Source of the DNA: JAPSGM01 sp963777045
GTDB lineage: Bacteria; Chloroflexota; Limnocylindria; QHBO01
NCBI GenBank assembly: GCA_963777045.1
Contig: CAVZPD010000001.1
Location: forward strand, 1-64,000
Direction: 5' to 3'
Length of the DNA: 64,000 bases
The notes under the pieces are model-generated. The model did no database searches. It was not told the origin of the DNA and saw only the letters and a list, made by a program, of their open reading frames with translations. Shown here piece after piece: positions 17,246-25,957 of the stretch. Made by a program: the position numbers and the translations under genes. The first letter of the stretch is position 1. Each line of letters opens with the position of its first letter.

Positions 17246-18400
17246 ATGAGCAGCACCTGGGACGAGGCCTTCTCCGCCCGCTACGACGAGTGGGCGGCCG
17301 AGATGACCGACGACATTCCCTTCTACGTCGATCTCGCGCAGCAGGCGGATGGGCCGATCGTGGAGCTGGCCGTCGGCAACGGACGCGTGGCGATCCCGGT
17401 GGCCCGGGCGACCGGCCGCACCATCATCGGCGTCGACACCTCCCCTTCGATGCTCGCGGCGGCGCGCGACCGGGCTGCGGACGGCGGCGTGCGGCTGGAC
17501 CTGCGCCTGCTCGACATGCGGGACCTGGTCCTCGCGGAGCCGGCCGCGCTCGTCTACTGCCCGGCCAACGCGCTGATGCACCTGGCAACGTGGGCAGACC
17601 GGCGCCGGACCTTCGAGCGGGTGACCGCGGGGCTGCGTCCCGGTGGGAGATTTGCCTGGAACGCGTTCGCCTTCTCGCACCACCTCGCCACGCAGCTCGA
17701 CGGCGTCCACCGCGACCAGCCGGTGCCGCACACCATCCACTACCGCGTCGCCGACAACCGGGTCGACATCGACATCGACGGTGGTGGACGCAGCTCCCTG
17801 TGGTGGGCAACCAGGAATGAGTGGCTGGGCTTGATCGATGCCTCGGGGCTGGTTCTGGAGGCGCTCTACGGCGGTTTTGCCGGCGAGCCGCTCACCGAGG
17901 ACGGCACGCAGTACGTGTTCGTCATCCGCCGCCCCGCCCCCGGCCCTGCAGCGAGCGAACACGCGGCGCACCTGCTGGAGCGCATGGTCGGGTCGTGGGA
18001 GCTGACGGGGGAGATGGGATCGGTCCCGCTCCACCAGCGCGTCGAGGCCGCCTGGGTCCTGGGTGGGCGGTACGTGGAGATGCGATACACGCAGGTCGAC
18101 CGCCCGGCCGGCGATGCGCGCTACGAGGCCATCTACCACATCGGCTACCAGCCCTCCTCGGGACGGATGGTCATGCACCTGCTCGACTCCACCGGCGTGG
18201 CCGCTGAGCGGAGCCTCGGGGCCGGTGTACCGGAGGCCGAAGCGATCGCCTTCACCTTCGCGTACGACGGCGGACCGTTCACCAACCGCTTCGCCTATGA
18301 CCCAGCCCGGGACAGCTGGACGCATGAGCTGACCGCAACGGTGGATGGCCGTCAGGTGCCGTTCGCCACGAAGCGACTGGGACGACTGGCGACGGCATGA
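17246..18400 (+). CDS. SAM-dependent methyltransferase fused to a DUF1579-like domain
   Basis: 384 aa, two domains. Residues 1-225 are a class I methyltransferase: EAFSARYDEWAAEMTD, motif I IVELAVGNGRVAIPVA, the acidic end of beta2 (IGVDTSPSMLAAA), motif II LDMRDLVL, and RVTAGLRPGGRFAWNAF. Residues about 240-384 (HLLERMVGSWELTGEMG, YVEMRYTQVDRPAG, GRMVMHLLDSTG) resemble the lipocalin-like DUF1579 domain. Substrate unknown; DUF1579 proteins are often small ligand-binding barrels, so a joint role on a hydrophobic compound is a guess. The stop overlaps the next gene by 4 bp. Confidence 0.8.
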   Translation: MSSTWDEAFSARYDEWAAEMTDDIPFYVDLAQQADGPIVELAVGNGRVAIPVARATGRTIIGVDTSPSMLAAARDRAADGGVRLDLRLLDMRDLVLAEPAALVYCPANALMHLATWADRRRTFERVTAGLRPGGRFAWNAFAFSHHLATQLDGVHRDQPVPHTIHYRVADNRVDIDIDGGGRSSLWWATRNEWLGLIDASGLVLEALYGGFAGEPLTEDGTQYVFVIRRPAPGPAASEHAAHLLERMVGSWELTGEMGSVPLHQRVEAAWVLGGRYVEMRYTQVDRPAGDARYEAIYHIGYQPSSGRMVMHLLDSTGVAAERSLGAGVPEAEAIAFTFAYDGGPFTNRFAYDPARDSWTHELTATVDGRQVPFATKRLGRLATA

Positions 18401-18852
18401 GCCGCGCGCGCGAGCTTGCGGCGAATCGCGGCGTGCTCGCCTACCTTGGCCAGGGCATGGATCCTGGGTCCGTGCCCGTGACGCGGCCGCCGGAGCAGGT
18501 GGACCTCCGCCACCTCGGCGCGCACCCAGACATCGTCGAGTGGATCTGGTCGAAGCTGAACGCCGCCCTGCCGCAGGACGCACGCAGCCTGGTGGCGGGT
18601 GGCGCCGCCTTGGTCCATCCGGGCACCGGGCTCATTCTTGCGGTCGCGCTGGGGACGCAGTACGGCATCCGGGTCACCGGCGCCGGCGTCGATGCCGCGC
18701 AGCAACTCGGCTACGAGACCGTGCACACCTTTCGGTCGGTGGGGCGCACCCTGGACCTCGGCACCGCGTTCGGCGCCGGCTGGTACTTCGGGGGCTTCGA
18801 CCTGCGCGAGGGTGAGTGGCTGGCCGAGACCTACCGCGCAGCGAACCTATAA
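18397..18852 (+). CDS. Hypothetical protein
   Basis: A 151-aa soluble protein I do not recognise. It has a central Gly/Ala-rich segment (LVAGGAALVHPGTGLILAVALG) and an aromatic end (GTAFGAGWYFGGFDLREGEWL). ATG 18397 overlaps the methyltransferase stop (ATGA), so it is translationally coupled to that gene. No signal peptide is obvious, and the hydrophobic stretch is too Gly-rich to be a confident helix. Confidence 0.7.
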   Translation: MSRARELAANRGVLAYLGQGMDPGSVPVTRPPEQVDLRHLGAHPDIVEWIWSKLNAALPQDARSLVAGGAALVHPGTGLILAVALGTQYGIRVTGAGVDAAQQLGYETVHTFRSVGRTLDLGTAFGAGWYFGGFDLREGEWLAETYRAANL

Positions 18853-18853
18853 T
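18848..18853 (+). promoter_or_regulatory. Consensus -10 box upstream of the EF-G paralogue
   Basis: A perfect TATAAT sits at 18848-18853, overlapping the end of the preceding gene, 93 bp upstream of the EF-G-like start. No good -35 is seen at 17 bp. In a GC-rich genome a chance TATAAT is uncommon, so it is a plausible promoter giving a leader of about 85 nt that contains a short reading frame and a hairpin. Confidence 0.45.
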
Positions 18854-18874
18854 GGACGCCCACTCCGAGAACCG

Positions 18875-18949
18875 ATGAATCGCCGCCCCGCGGCATCCAG
18901 ACCGGTGGGCGGCGCTCGTTTTGCCAGCGTGCACAAGGAGCACCGATGA
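18875..18949 (+). CDS. Candidate leader peptide (24 aa) with internal hairpin
   Basis: ATG 18875 opens a 24-codon frame (MNRRPAASRPVGGARFASVH, then KEHR) whose TGA at 18947-18949 overlaps the EF-G-like ATG (ATGA). It lies just downstream of the TATAAT box. Inside it, CGCCGCCC (18881-18888) can pair with GGGCGGCG (18907-18914), followed by CTCGTTTT. Leader peptides with hairpins precede several ribosome-protection and resistance genes. The peptide has no strong ribosome site, so translation is uncertain. Confidence 0.35.
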   Translation: MNRRPAASRPVGGARFASVHKEHR

Positions 18950-21012
18950 AGCCCACCTCCCCCGACAAGATCCGGAACGTCGCGCTCATCTCCCACGGTG
19001 GCGCCGGCAAGACGACGCTCGCCGAGGCGATGCTGTTCGACGCCGGCGCGACCCAACGCATGGGCAGCGTGGACGCCGGCACCGCGACCCTCGACTGGGA
19101 CCCGGACGAGCAGAAGCGCCAGCAGAGCATCAACCTCGGCATCGGCAGCCTCGACCACGACGGCGTACGCATCACCCTGGTCGACACGCCCGGCTACGCC
19201 GACTACCAGGCCGATGTCGTCCAGGCGCTGGCCGCCGTCGACGCCGCCATCGTGGTCGTTGACGCCAGCGCCGGGGTCGAGGTCGGCACCGAGGAGGTGT
19301 GGCGGCTGGCCGAGGCGCGCAGGCTCCCCCGCTTCGTGTTCGTCAACAAGATGGACCGCGAGAACGCCAACTACGACGCGACGCTGGACGCCCTGAAGGC
19401 CCGGTTCGGTCCAAAGATCGCGCCGGTCTACCTGCCCATCGGCTCGGCGGACTCGTTCCGCGGCTACATCGACGTGATCGAGGAGCACGCCAACGTCTAC
19501 GAGGGCGGCAAGCCGAAGGAGGTGCCGATCCCGGAGGAGCTGCAGGGCATCGAGCACACGCGACGCGACGCGCTGGTCGAGGCGGCCGCCGAGGCGAGCG
19601 ACGAGCTGATGATGAAGTACCTCGAGGGCGAGGCGATCAGCGACGAGGAGATCGGCGCCGCGATGCACAAGGGAACGCGCGAGGGCAGCGTGGTTCCGGT
19701 CTTCGTGGGTAGCGCATTGAAGAACATCGGCATCCGGGAGCTGATCGAGATGATCGTGAAGCACATCCCTTCCCCCGCCGAGGTCGGCTCGCGGACGACC
19801 GTCGACGGCAAGGAGCTCACGCCGGATCCGAAGGCCCCGTTCGTGGCGCACGTCTTCAAGACCACCGCGGACCCCTTCGTCGGGAGGCTCACCTACTTCC
19901 GGGTCGTCTCGGGCACGCTCCACTCGCAGGGACGCATCTACAACGTGGGCCGCAAGGAGGAGGAGCGCATCGGCAACCTGTTGGCCGTCCAGGGCAAGGA
20001 CCAGGCGAACATCGCGGAGGTGGGACCGGGCGACATCGCCGCCGTGGCCAAGCTGACGAGCACGCAGAGCGGCGACACGCTCGTCGACGACAAGTCGAAG
20101 GCGGTCGAGCTGCCGCCCCTCGCCTTCCCCGAGCCATCGCTGCGGGTGGCCGTGGAGCCGGAGTCGAAGGCGGACCTGGATAAGCTGGGCCAGGCGCTGG
20201 CTCGCCTGCAGGAGGAGGAGCCTTCGGTCAGGGTCAACCGCGACGAGGGCACCGGTGAGACGATCCTGACTGCGATGGGCGACGCGCACGTCGACGTCAT
20301 CGTCGACCGGCTCAAGCGCAAGTTCGGCGCGTCGGTCAAGACGAGCACGCCGAAGGTCCCGTACCGCGAGACGATCCGCAAGGCGACCAAGATCGACAAC
20401 CGCTTCAAGCGCCAGACCGGCGGCCACGGGCAGTTCGGGCACGTCGTCATCGAGTTCGAGCCGATCGACTCCGATGCCGAGTTCGAGTTCGGCGATCGGA
20501 TCGTGGGCGGCGTGGTTCCCAAGCAGTACATCCCGGCCGTGGAGAAGGGCCTGCGCGAGGCGATGTCGGAGGGCGTCCTGGCCGGCTACCCGGTGGTCGG
20601 CATGAAGGCGACGCTCGTCGACGGCAGCTACCACACGGTCGACAGCTCCGAGATGGCGTTCAAGGTCGCGGCCTCACAGGCACTGAAGCGCGCCTTCCCC
20701 GATGCGAATCCCGTCCTGCTCGAGCCGGTGCTCGAGGTCGAGGTGACGGTCCCCGACGAGCACATGGGCGACGCGATGGGGCAGATCACCTCGAAGCGCG
20801 GCCACGTGCTGGGGATGGATTCGAGCGACGGGATGCAGCGCCTGCGCGCCCAGGTCCCGCAGTCCGAGATGTTCCACTACGCGACCGAGCTGCGCTCGAT
20901 CACGCAGGGACGCGGCCGCTTCACCTGGAAGCTGGACCACTACGCGGAGGTGCCGCACAACGTCGCCGAGAAGGTGATCGCCGAGCACGCGGCGGCCAGC
21001 GAGCGACAGTGA
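18946..21012 (+). CDS. Elongation factor G-like GTPase (EF-G2 type paralogue)
   Basis: A 688-aa translational GTPase with all EF-G domains. G1 is SHGGAGKTTLAEAML instead of the AHIDAGKTT of canonical EF-G, and the switch I region is QQSINLGIGSLDHDG, lacking the RGITI of housekeeping EF-G. G3 is DTPGYADY and G4 is NKMD. Domain IV carries QTGGHGQFGHVVIEFEP and the tip loop, and the C-terminus is normal. These features place it with EF-G-like paralogues (EF-G2), whose role in vivo is unclear; it is not next to rpsL, rpsG or tuf, which also argues against the housekeeping copy. Ribosome site AAGGAG at 18935-18940. Confidence 0.9.
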   Translation: MKPTSPDKIRNVALISHGGAGKTTLAEAMLFDAGATQRMGSVDAGTATLDWDPDEQKRQQSINLGIGSLDHDGVRITLVDTPGYADYQADVVQALAAVDAAIVVVDASAGVEVGTEEVWRLAEARRLPRFVFVNKMDRENANYDATLDALKARFGPKIAPVYLPIGSADSFRGYIDVIEEHANVYEGGKPKEVPIPEELQGIEHTRRDALVEAAAEASDELMMKYLEGEAISDEEIGAAMHKGTREGSVVPVFVGSALKNIGIRELIEMIVKHIPSPAEVGSRTTVDGKELTPDPKAPFVAHVFKTTADPFVGRLTYFRVVSGTLHSQGRIYNVGRKEEERIGNLLAVQGKDQANIAEVGPGDIAAVAKLTSTQSGDTLVDDKSKAVELPPLAFPEPSLRVAVEPESKADLDKLGQALARLQEEEPSVRVNRDEGTGETILTAMGDAHVDVIVDRLKRKFGASVKTSTPKVPYRETIRKATKIDNRFKRQTGGHGQFGHVVIEFEPIDSDAEFEFGDRIVGGVVPKQYIPAVEKGLREAMSEGVLAGYPVVGMKATLVDGSYHTVDSSEMAFKVAASQALKRAFPDANPVLLEPVLEVEVTVPDEHMGDAMGQITSKRGHVLGMDSSDGMQRLRAQVPQSEMFHYATELRSITQGRGRFTWKLDHYAEVPHNVAEKVIAEHAAASERQ

Positions 21013-21094
21013 GCAGCGAGAAGGAACGAGACCCTTCCGTCCACCGCTTCGGCTGAGGGGCGTTTTCGCGCTGGTTGCCCGTCGTGAACCGGAT

Positions 21095-21835
21095 TCAGGC
21101 GGGCACTCCGTCGTCGCTGAGGAAGCGTGACCGCAGGTCGGCTTCCATGCGCAGGCCGGTGAGCGGCGGCGCCACGGCCCGCTCAGCCGGCGCCGGGAGG
21201 GCGTAGTAGGCGTCGAGGTGCTGGCGATCGAAGGCATGCAGCCTCGTCGGTCCGTTCGGCACGTCAGGCTGCATGCAGGTGTCGGCCGCGGGTCCATCGC
21301 TTCGCGGCGGGTTGCCCCAGTGCCGCAGCCCGACCGAGTGCCCGAGCTCGTGGCAGGCCATGTAGTCGCGGCTCGCTGCATCGGCGAAGTAGACCGCGTA
21401 GCGGGCATTCAGGTTGAAGTGGAGCTCCTGGCCCCGGCACCAGCGGTCGCCGCGCCGGTTGACGCCCTGTGCCGCCCGCGCCGGGCAGTTGACCCAGCCC
21501 GCCGCACCGTTGGGTCCGTGGTCATCGGCGTAGACGATCACGTCGGTGACGACCGTAAGCCGCGCCTGCTCGATCACGACCAGGGCGGTGGAATCGTAGT
21601 CGGCGATGGCATTGCGGACGGATTGCGCCAGCGCCGGCGGCACCGACGGGTCGATGTAGACGTGGTGCCAGCGATCGTTCGCGACGCTGACGCAGCGCGG
21701 CGGCTCCACCGGACGGTTGCAGTCGAGCAGCGATCCCACCTCCGGCCCGCCGTGGGTCGCACGGACAGGTCCCGAGGGCAGGGCGCCCAGCAGCAGGACT
21801 GCAGCCAGGACCACGCTCGACGCGCCGCCTCGCAT
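21095..21835 (-). CDS. Secreted matrixin-like metalloprotease
   Basis: 246 aa. N-terminal signal peptide (SSVVLAAVLLLGALPSGPVRA). Zinc motif HELGHSVGLRHW near residue 162, i.e. HExxHxxGxxH of metzincins; the preceding segment (DYMAC) and the C-terminal half fit a small matrixin-type catalytic domain. A Met after the zinc site (ADTCMQPD) could be the Met-turn. Several Cys suggest disulfides. Expected to be exported and cleave extracellular peptides. Single gene, 11 bp downstream of tyrS on the same strand. Confidence 0.78.
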   Translation of the reverse strand: MRGGASSVVLAAVLLLGALPSGPVRATHGGPEVGSLLDCNRPVEPPRCVSVANDRWHHVYIDPSVPPALAQSVRNAIADYDSTALVVIEQARLTVVTDVIVYADDHGPNGAAGWVNCPARAAQGVNRRGDRWCRGQELHFNLNARYAVYFADAASRDYMACHELGHSVGLRHWGNPPRSDGPAADTCMQPDVPNGPTRLHAFDRQHLDAYYALPAPAERAVAPPLTGLRMEADLRSRFLSDDGVPA

Positions 21836-21846
21836 CGTCCGGATCC

Positions 21847-23127
21847 TCAGCCCTCGGCCCGCGGCGAACGTTCGGCGACGCCTACCTTCCGTCGGCCGCG
21901 GCGCAGCAGCAGCCAGCGGCCGTGCAGGAGGTCGGCGGCATCGGGCACGGCAGCCGGATCGGAGATCCGCCGGTTGTTGAGGTAGGCGCCACCTTCCGCG
22001 ACCGTCCGACGCGCGTCCGAGCGGCTGCTCGCCAGTCCGGTGCCGACGAGCAGGTCGAGCACCGGCGGCAGCTCCTCTGGCATCGCCATGCGTGGCAGCT
22101 CGGCGAGCGCGGCAGCCAGCGCGCCCTCGTCGAGGTCGTGCAGGTCACCCGAACCGAAGAGCGCCTCGCTGGCGGCCACCGAGCGGCGCACGTCCTCGTC
22201 GCCGTGGACCAGCGCGGTGAGCTCCCGCGCCAGGACCTGCTGTGCCTCGCGAGCCTCCGGCCGCGCCGCGACGCCATCGGCCAGGGCCGAGATCTCCTCG
22301 CGGCTGCGGAAGCTGAAGACCTTCAGGAGTGGGACGACGTCCGCATCGGCCTGGTTGAGGAAGTACTGGTAGAAGGCGAACGGCGAGGTCAGCTCCGGAT
22401 CGAGGAAGATGGCGCCGGTCTCCGTCTTCCCGTACTTGCTGCCGTCGTCGCGCGTGATGAGCGGCGTCGCCAGGGCGTGGACCGAGGTTCCCTCCACCCG
22501 GCGGATGAGGTCGACGCCCGCGGTCAGGTTGCCCCACTGGTCGGAGCCGCCGGTCTGGAGCACCACCCCGTAGCGCCGGAAGAGCTCCAGGTAGTCCATC
22601 GCCTGCAGGATCTGGTAGCTGAACTCGGTGAAGCTGATCCCCTCGGTGGAGAGGCGTGCACTCACCGATTCCTTGGTGAGCATGCGTGCCACCGAGAAGT
22701 GCTTGCCGATGTCGCGCAGGAAGGCGATGGTTCCCAGGCTGCCGGTCCACTCCAGGTTGTTCACCATGCGCGCCGGATTCTTGCCCTCGAAGCGCAGGAG
22801 GCCCTGGATCTGGCCGCGGATCCGTTCGACCCACGCCTCCACCACCGCCACGTCGTTGAGCGAACGCTCCGCCGACTTGCCGCTCGGGTCGCCCACCAGC
22901 CCGGTTGCCCCGCCCACGACGGCGATCGGGTGGTGGCCGGCCTCCTGGAAGCGTCGCATCGTCGCCAGCTGCACGAGGTTGCCGAAGTGGAGCGACGGAG
23001 CGGTCGGATCGAAGCCGCAGTAGAAGGTGAGGGGCCCGGCTGCAAGCGCGGCGGCGAGCGCCGACTCATCGGTGCTCTCCGCGATGAGGCCGCGCCAGCG
23101 CAGGTCGTCGAGCAGGTTCTCCGTCAC
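21847..23127 (-). CDS. tyrS: Tyrosyl-tRNA synthetase
   Basis: 426 aa, class Ic aminoacyl-tRNA synthetase. The HIGH-type motif is PTAPSLHFGNLVQLA, the KMSKS loop is GSKYGKTETGAIFLDP, and tyrosine-specificity residues are in SYQILQAMDYLELFRRYG and QTGGSDQWGNLTAGVDLIRR. The C-terminus holds an S4 RNA-binding domain (DLLVGTGLASSRSDARRTVA, AYLNNRRISDP). Normal length. Divergent from the penicillin-binding protein gene. Confidence 0.97.
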   Translation of the reverse strand: MTENLLDDLRWRGLIAESTDESALAAALAAGPLTFYCGFDPTAPSLHFGNLVQLATMRRFQEAGHHPIAVVGGATGLVGDPSGKSAERSLNDVAVVEAWVERIRGQIQGLLRFEGKNPARMVNNLEWTGSLGTIAFLRDIGKHFSVARMLTKESVSARLSTEGISFTEFSYQILQAMDYLELFRRYGVVLQTGGSDQWGNLTAGVDLIRRVEGTSVHALATPLITRDDGSKYGKTETGAIFLDPELTSPFAFYQYFLNQADADVVPLLKVFSFRSREEISALADGVAARPEAREAQQVLARELTALVHGDEDVRRSVAASEALFGSGDLHDLDEGALAAALAELPRMAMPEELPPVLDLLVGTGLASSRSDARRTVAEGGAYLNNRRISDPAAVPDAADLLHGRWLLLRRGRRKVGVAERSPRAEG

Positions 23128-23191
23128 CGGAGCAAGAGTACCGGCTGCGGGATCGGTGTGGCGTCGCGGTCCGTGCTACAGTCCCCAACCG

Positions 23192-25957
23192 ATGTCCCGA
23201 CGTCCTCCGCCATCCCGAGCCGGGAGGCCCGGCGCCCGAGCGCAGGCCCGCTCCGCACGGAGCACGGCGCCGCTCCCGGTCATCATCCTCGGCTCGTTCC
23301 TGGCCCTCGCCGGCGCGCTCTTCGTGGCGCTGCTGCTCCTCTACTTCTCGTACACCTCGAACCTGCCGGATCCGGCGGGTCTCGAGGACTTCCGGCTGGA
23401 CGAGGGCTCGCGGGTGGTCTCGGCGGATGGCGTCGAGCTCGCCTCGTTCGCCGCCGAGCGCCGCGACGTCGTGAGCCTGGACGACATCCCGCAGGTCCTC
23501 ATCGACGCGCAGGTGGCGGCCGAGGACCAGAGCTTCTGGACGAACCCCTGCATCGACCTGCGGGGGATCCTGCGCGCCGCGTACCAGAACTTCCAGGCTG
23601 GCGAACGCGTCTCGGGCGCCTCCACCATCTGCCAGCAGCTGGTGCGCATCCGCCTGATCGACGCGGACCTGATGGCGGACGCCGACAGGGTCCTGGAACG
23701 CAAGATCAAGGAGGCGATCCTGGCGCTGCGGGTGAGCGACACCTACCCCGGCGAGGCGGGCAAGCGGAAGATCCTGGAGATGTACATGAACCAGGTCTAC
23801 TACGGCAACCAGGCGTACGGGATCGCCGCGGCCGTGGAGGCCTACTTCGGCAAGGAGATCACCTCATCGGCTCCCGAGGACGAGGTCTCGCTGGCTGAGG
23901 CGGCCATGGTGGTCGGGCTGGTGCGCGCTCCCAGCCGTCTGGATCCCACCACCGAGGCGATCGAGCGAACCGGTTCCGGCGGCAACAGCGTGCTCGTCGT
24001 GCCCGATTCCGCCGGTGCCAAGACGGTGCAGGGCCTCGTGCTCCGCAACATGGTGAGGTCCGGCTACATCACCCAGGCGCAGGCCGATGCGGCCGCGGAA
24101 GAGGAGATCGTGCTGGCGCCCCCGCAGCAGACGGAGTACAGGGCCCCGCACTTCGTGTACGCCGTTCGGCGCGAGGCGGCGGACCTGCTCGGCGGCGAGG
24201 AGGCACTGGACACGAGCGGCCTCGAGGTCACCACCACCCTCGACTACAACGGCTACCAGGTCTTCGCCGAGAAGTGGGCGCAGGTCGGCTACGACCTCGA
24301 CCGCCTGACCGATGAGCAGCTGGTCGCGAAGTACGGCGAGGGTGCGCTGACGTGGATCAAGAGCCTCCAGGGCCGCAACATCAACAACGACGCGCTGGTG
24401 AGCCTCAACTACCGCACCGGGGCGGTGATCGCCTACGTTGGCTCGGCGAACTACTACGGGGAAGCCACGCCGGCACACCAGCCGGCGTACGACGTCGTCG
24501 GCACGGCGTACCGGCAGTCCGGAAGCGCCTTCAAGCCGATCACCTACGCCAGCGGCTTCGAGCGCGGCGTGATCACGCCGGCCACCATGTTCATGGACGT
24601 GCGCACAGACGTCGCCGAGGGCTACAACCCACCGAACGCGGACGGTGGCGAGCGTGGGCCGATCCGCGTCCGCGACGCGCTGAAGTACTCCGAGAACATT
24701 CCCGTCGCCAAGGCCCAGCAGCTGATCGGTACGCAGAACGTTGTCGACATGGCCGAGCGCATGGGCCTGCAGTGGGATCCGCAGCAGGCGGAAGGCGTCG
24801 CCGTCCCATCGCTGACGCTGGGCGTCATCGGCGTCCACCAGCTGGACCTCGCCGGCGCCTACGGCGCGCTCGCCAACGGCGGCATGCTCGCCGAGCCGTA
24901 CCTGATCGAGACGATCACCGATCGCAACGGCCAGGTCATCTATAGCCACGGCGACGATGCGCCGGGGCCGGAACGGGTGCTCTCCGAGCAGTCGGCCTAC
25001 CTGGTCACCGATATCCTGGCCGACAATACCGATCCGGCGCGAAACTCCATCTGGGGACCGCGCTTCCAGCTTTCAACCGATGAGGGTCGTCGTCCCGCGA
25101 CGCTGAAGACCGGCACCACCAACGACTTCCGAGACCTGCAGGCCTTCGGCTACCTGGCGGCCGATGCCGACCCGACCGTCAGCGATGGCGCCGTCGTCAC
25201 CGGCGTCTGGGTCGGCAACAGCGACTTCTCCGCCATTGCCGATGTCTTCGCCGCCGATGGGCCGACCTACATCTGGCACGACTACATGGCCGAGGTGACC
25301 GCGCACAACGCCCTGCCGATCCGCGACTTCCAGCGCCCGTCGGGAATCGTGGAGGTCGAGGTCGATGCGATGAGCGGCATGCTGCCGGGCCCGGAGACGG
25401 TCAACACCGTGACGGAGGTCTTCGCCGAGTCGAATCGGCCGGGCCAGGAAGACACCGTCCACCGGGCACTGCGCATCGAAGCCGAGACCGGGAAGATCTG
25501 GCAGGAGGGGTGTGGCGATCCGGTTGGTGCCCCGCCCTCGGGCTCGCCCGATCCCAGCGCCGAGCCGGCCCCGCAGGCCCCGGCAGAGGACGTCTACCTC
25601 TACCTCGCCGACTGGGACAACGAGCACCCCGCCTGGGACCAGTCGAACGAGGCGTGGATCGCGAAGTGGCAGGGCAACGAATCGTCGCTGCGCCGCAACC
25701 CGATACTTCCGCTCGACGCCCCGCTCGCCCCCGTGCAGGAATGCACACCAGGCGAGGTCCCGACCTCAACGCCCAGCCCGTCGCCCAGCCCAACTCCCTC
25801 GCCAACGCCGGAAGCCACTGCCACGCCCGAGCCGACGCAGCCTCCGGAGACGCCCACGCCGGCGCCATCGGTTCCTGCCAGCACCACGCCGGCGACACCC
25901 AGCCCCACGCCGCCTCCGACGCCGAGCGCCACCCCCAGCGCAGCTGCCGGCGGTTAG
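23192..25957 (+). CDS. Class A penicillin-binding protein (glycosyltransferase/transpeptidase)
   Basis: About 921 aa, bifunctional peptidoglycan synthase. After a basic cytosolic tail comes one transmembrane helix (VIILGSFLALAGALFVALLL). The GT51 domain has AAEDQSFW, SGASTICQQLVR, KIKEAILALRV and ILEMYMNQVYYGNQAYGI. The transpeptidase domain has the active-site Ser in GSAFKP (near residue 445), SEN near 500, and KTG in LKTGTTNDF near 640. The last about 80 residues are a Thr/Pro/Ser low-complexity tail, probably a wall-spanning spacer. ATG 23192 is chosen because the upstream extension is antisense to tyrS and not homologous. The stop overlaps the mutS2 stop end to end. Confidence 0.95.
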   Translation: MSRRPPPSRAGRPGARAQARSARSTAPLPVIILGSFLALAGALFVALLLLYFSYTSNLPDPAGLEDFRLDEGSRVVSADGVELASFAAERRDVVSLDDIPQVLIDAQVAAEDQSFWTNPCIDLRGILRAAYQNFQAGERVSGASTICQQLVRIRLIDADLMADADRVLERKIKEAILALRVSDTYPGEAGKRKILEMYMNQVYYGNQAYGIAAAVEAYFGKEITSSAPEDEVSLAEAAMVVGLVRAPSRLDPTTEAIERTGSGGNSVLVVPDSAGAKTVQGLVLRNMVRSGYITQAQADAAAEEEIVLAPPQQTEYRAPHFVYAVRREAADLLGGEEALDTSGLEVTTTLDYNGYQVFAEKWAQVGYDLDRLTDEQLVAKYGEGALTWIKSLQGRNINNDALVSLNYRTGAVIAYVGSANYYGEATPAHQPAYDVVGTAYRQSGSAFKPITYASGFERGVITPATMFMDVRTDVAEGYNPPNADGGERGPIRVRDALKYSENIPVAKAQQLIGTQNVVDMAERMGLQWDPQQAEGVAVPSLTLGVIGVHQLDLAGAYGALANGGMLAEPYLIETITDRNGQVIYSHGDDAPGPERVLSEQSAYLVTDILADNTDPARNSIWGPRFQLSTDEGRRPATLKTGTTNDFRDLQAFGYLAADADPTVSDGAVVTGVWVGNSDFSAIADVFAADGPTYIWHDYMAEVTAHNALPIRDFQRPSGIVEVEVDAMSGMLPGPETVNTVTEVFAESNRPGQEDTVHRALRIEAETGKIWQEGCGDPVGAPPSGSPDPSAEPAPQAPAEDVYLYLADWDNEHPAWDQSNEAWIAKWQGNESSLRRNPILPLDAPLAPVQECTPGEVPTSTPSPSPSPTPSPTPEATATPEPTQPPETPTPAPSVPASTTPATPSPTPPPTPSATPSAAAGG

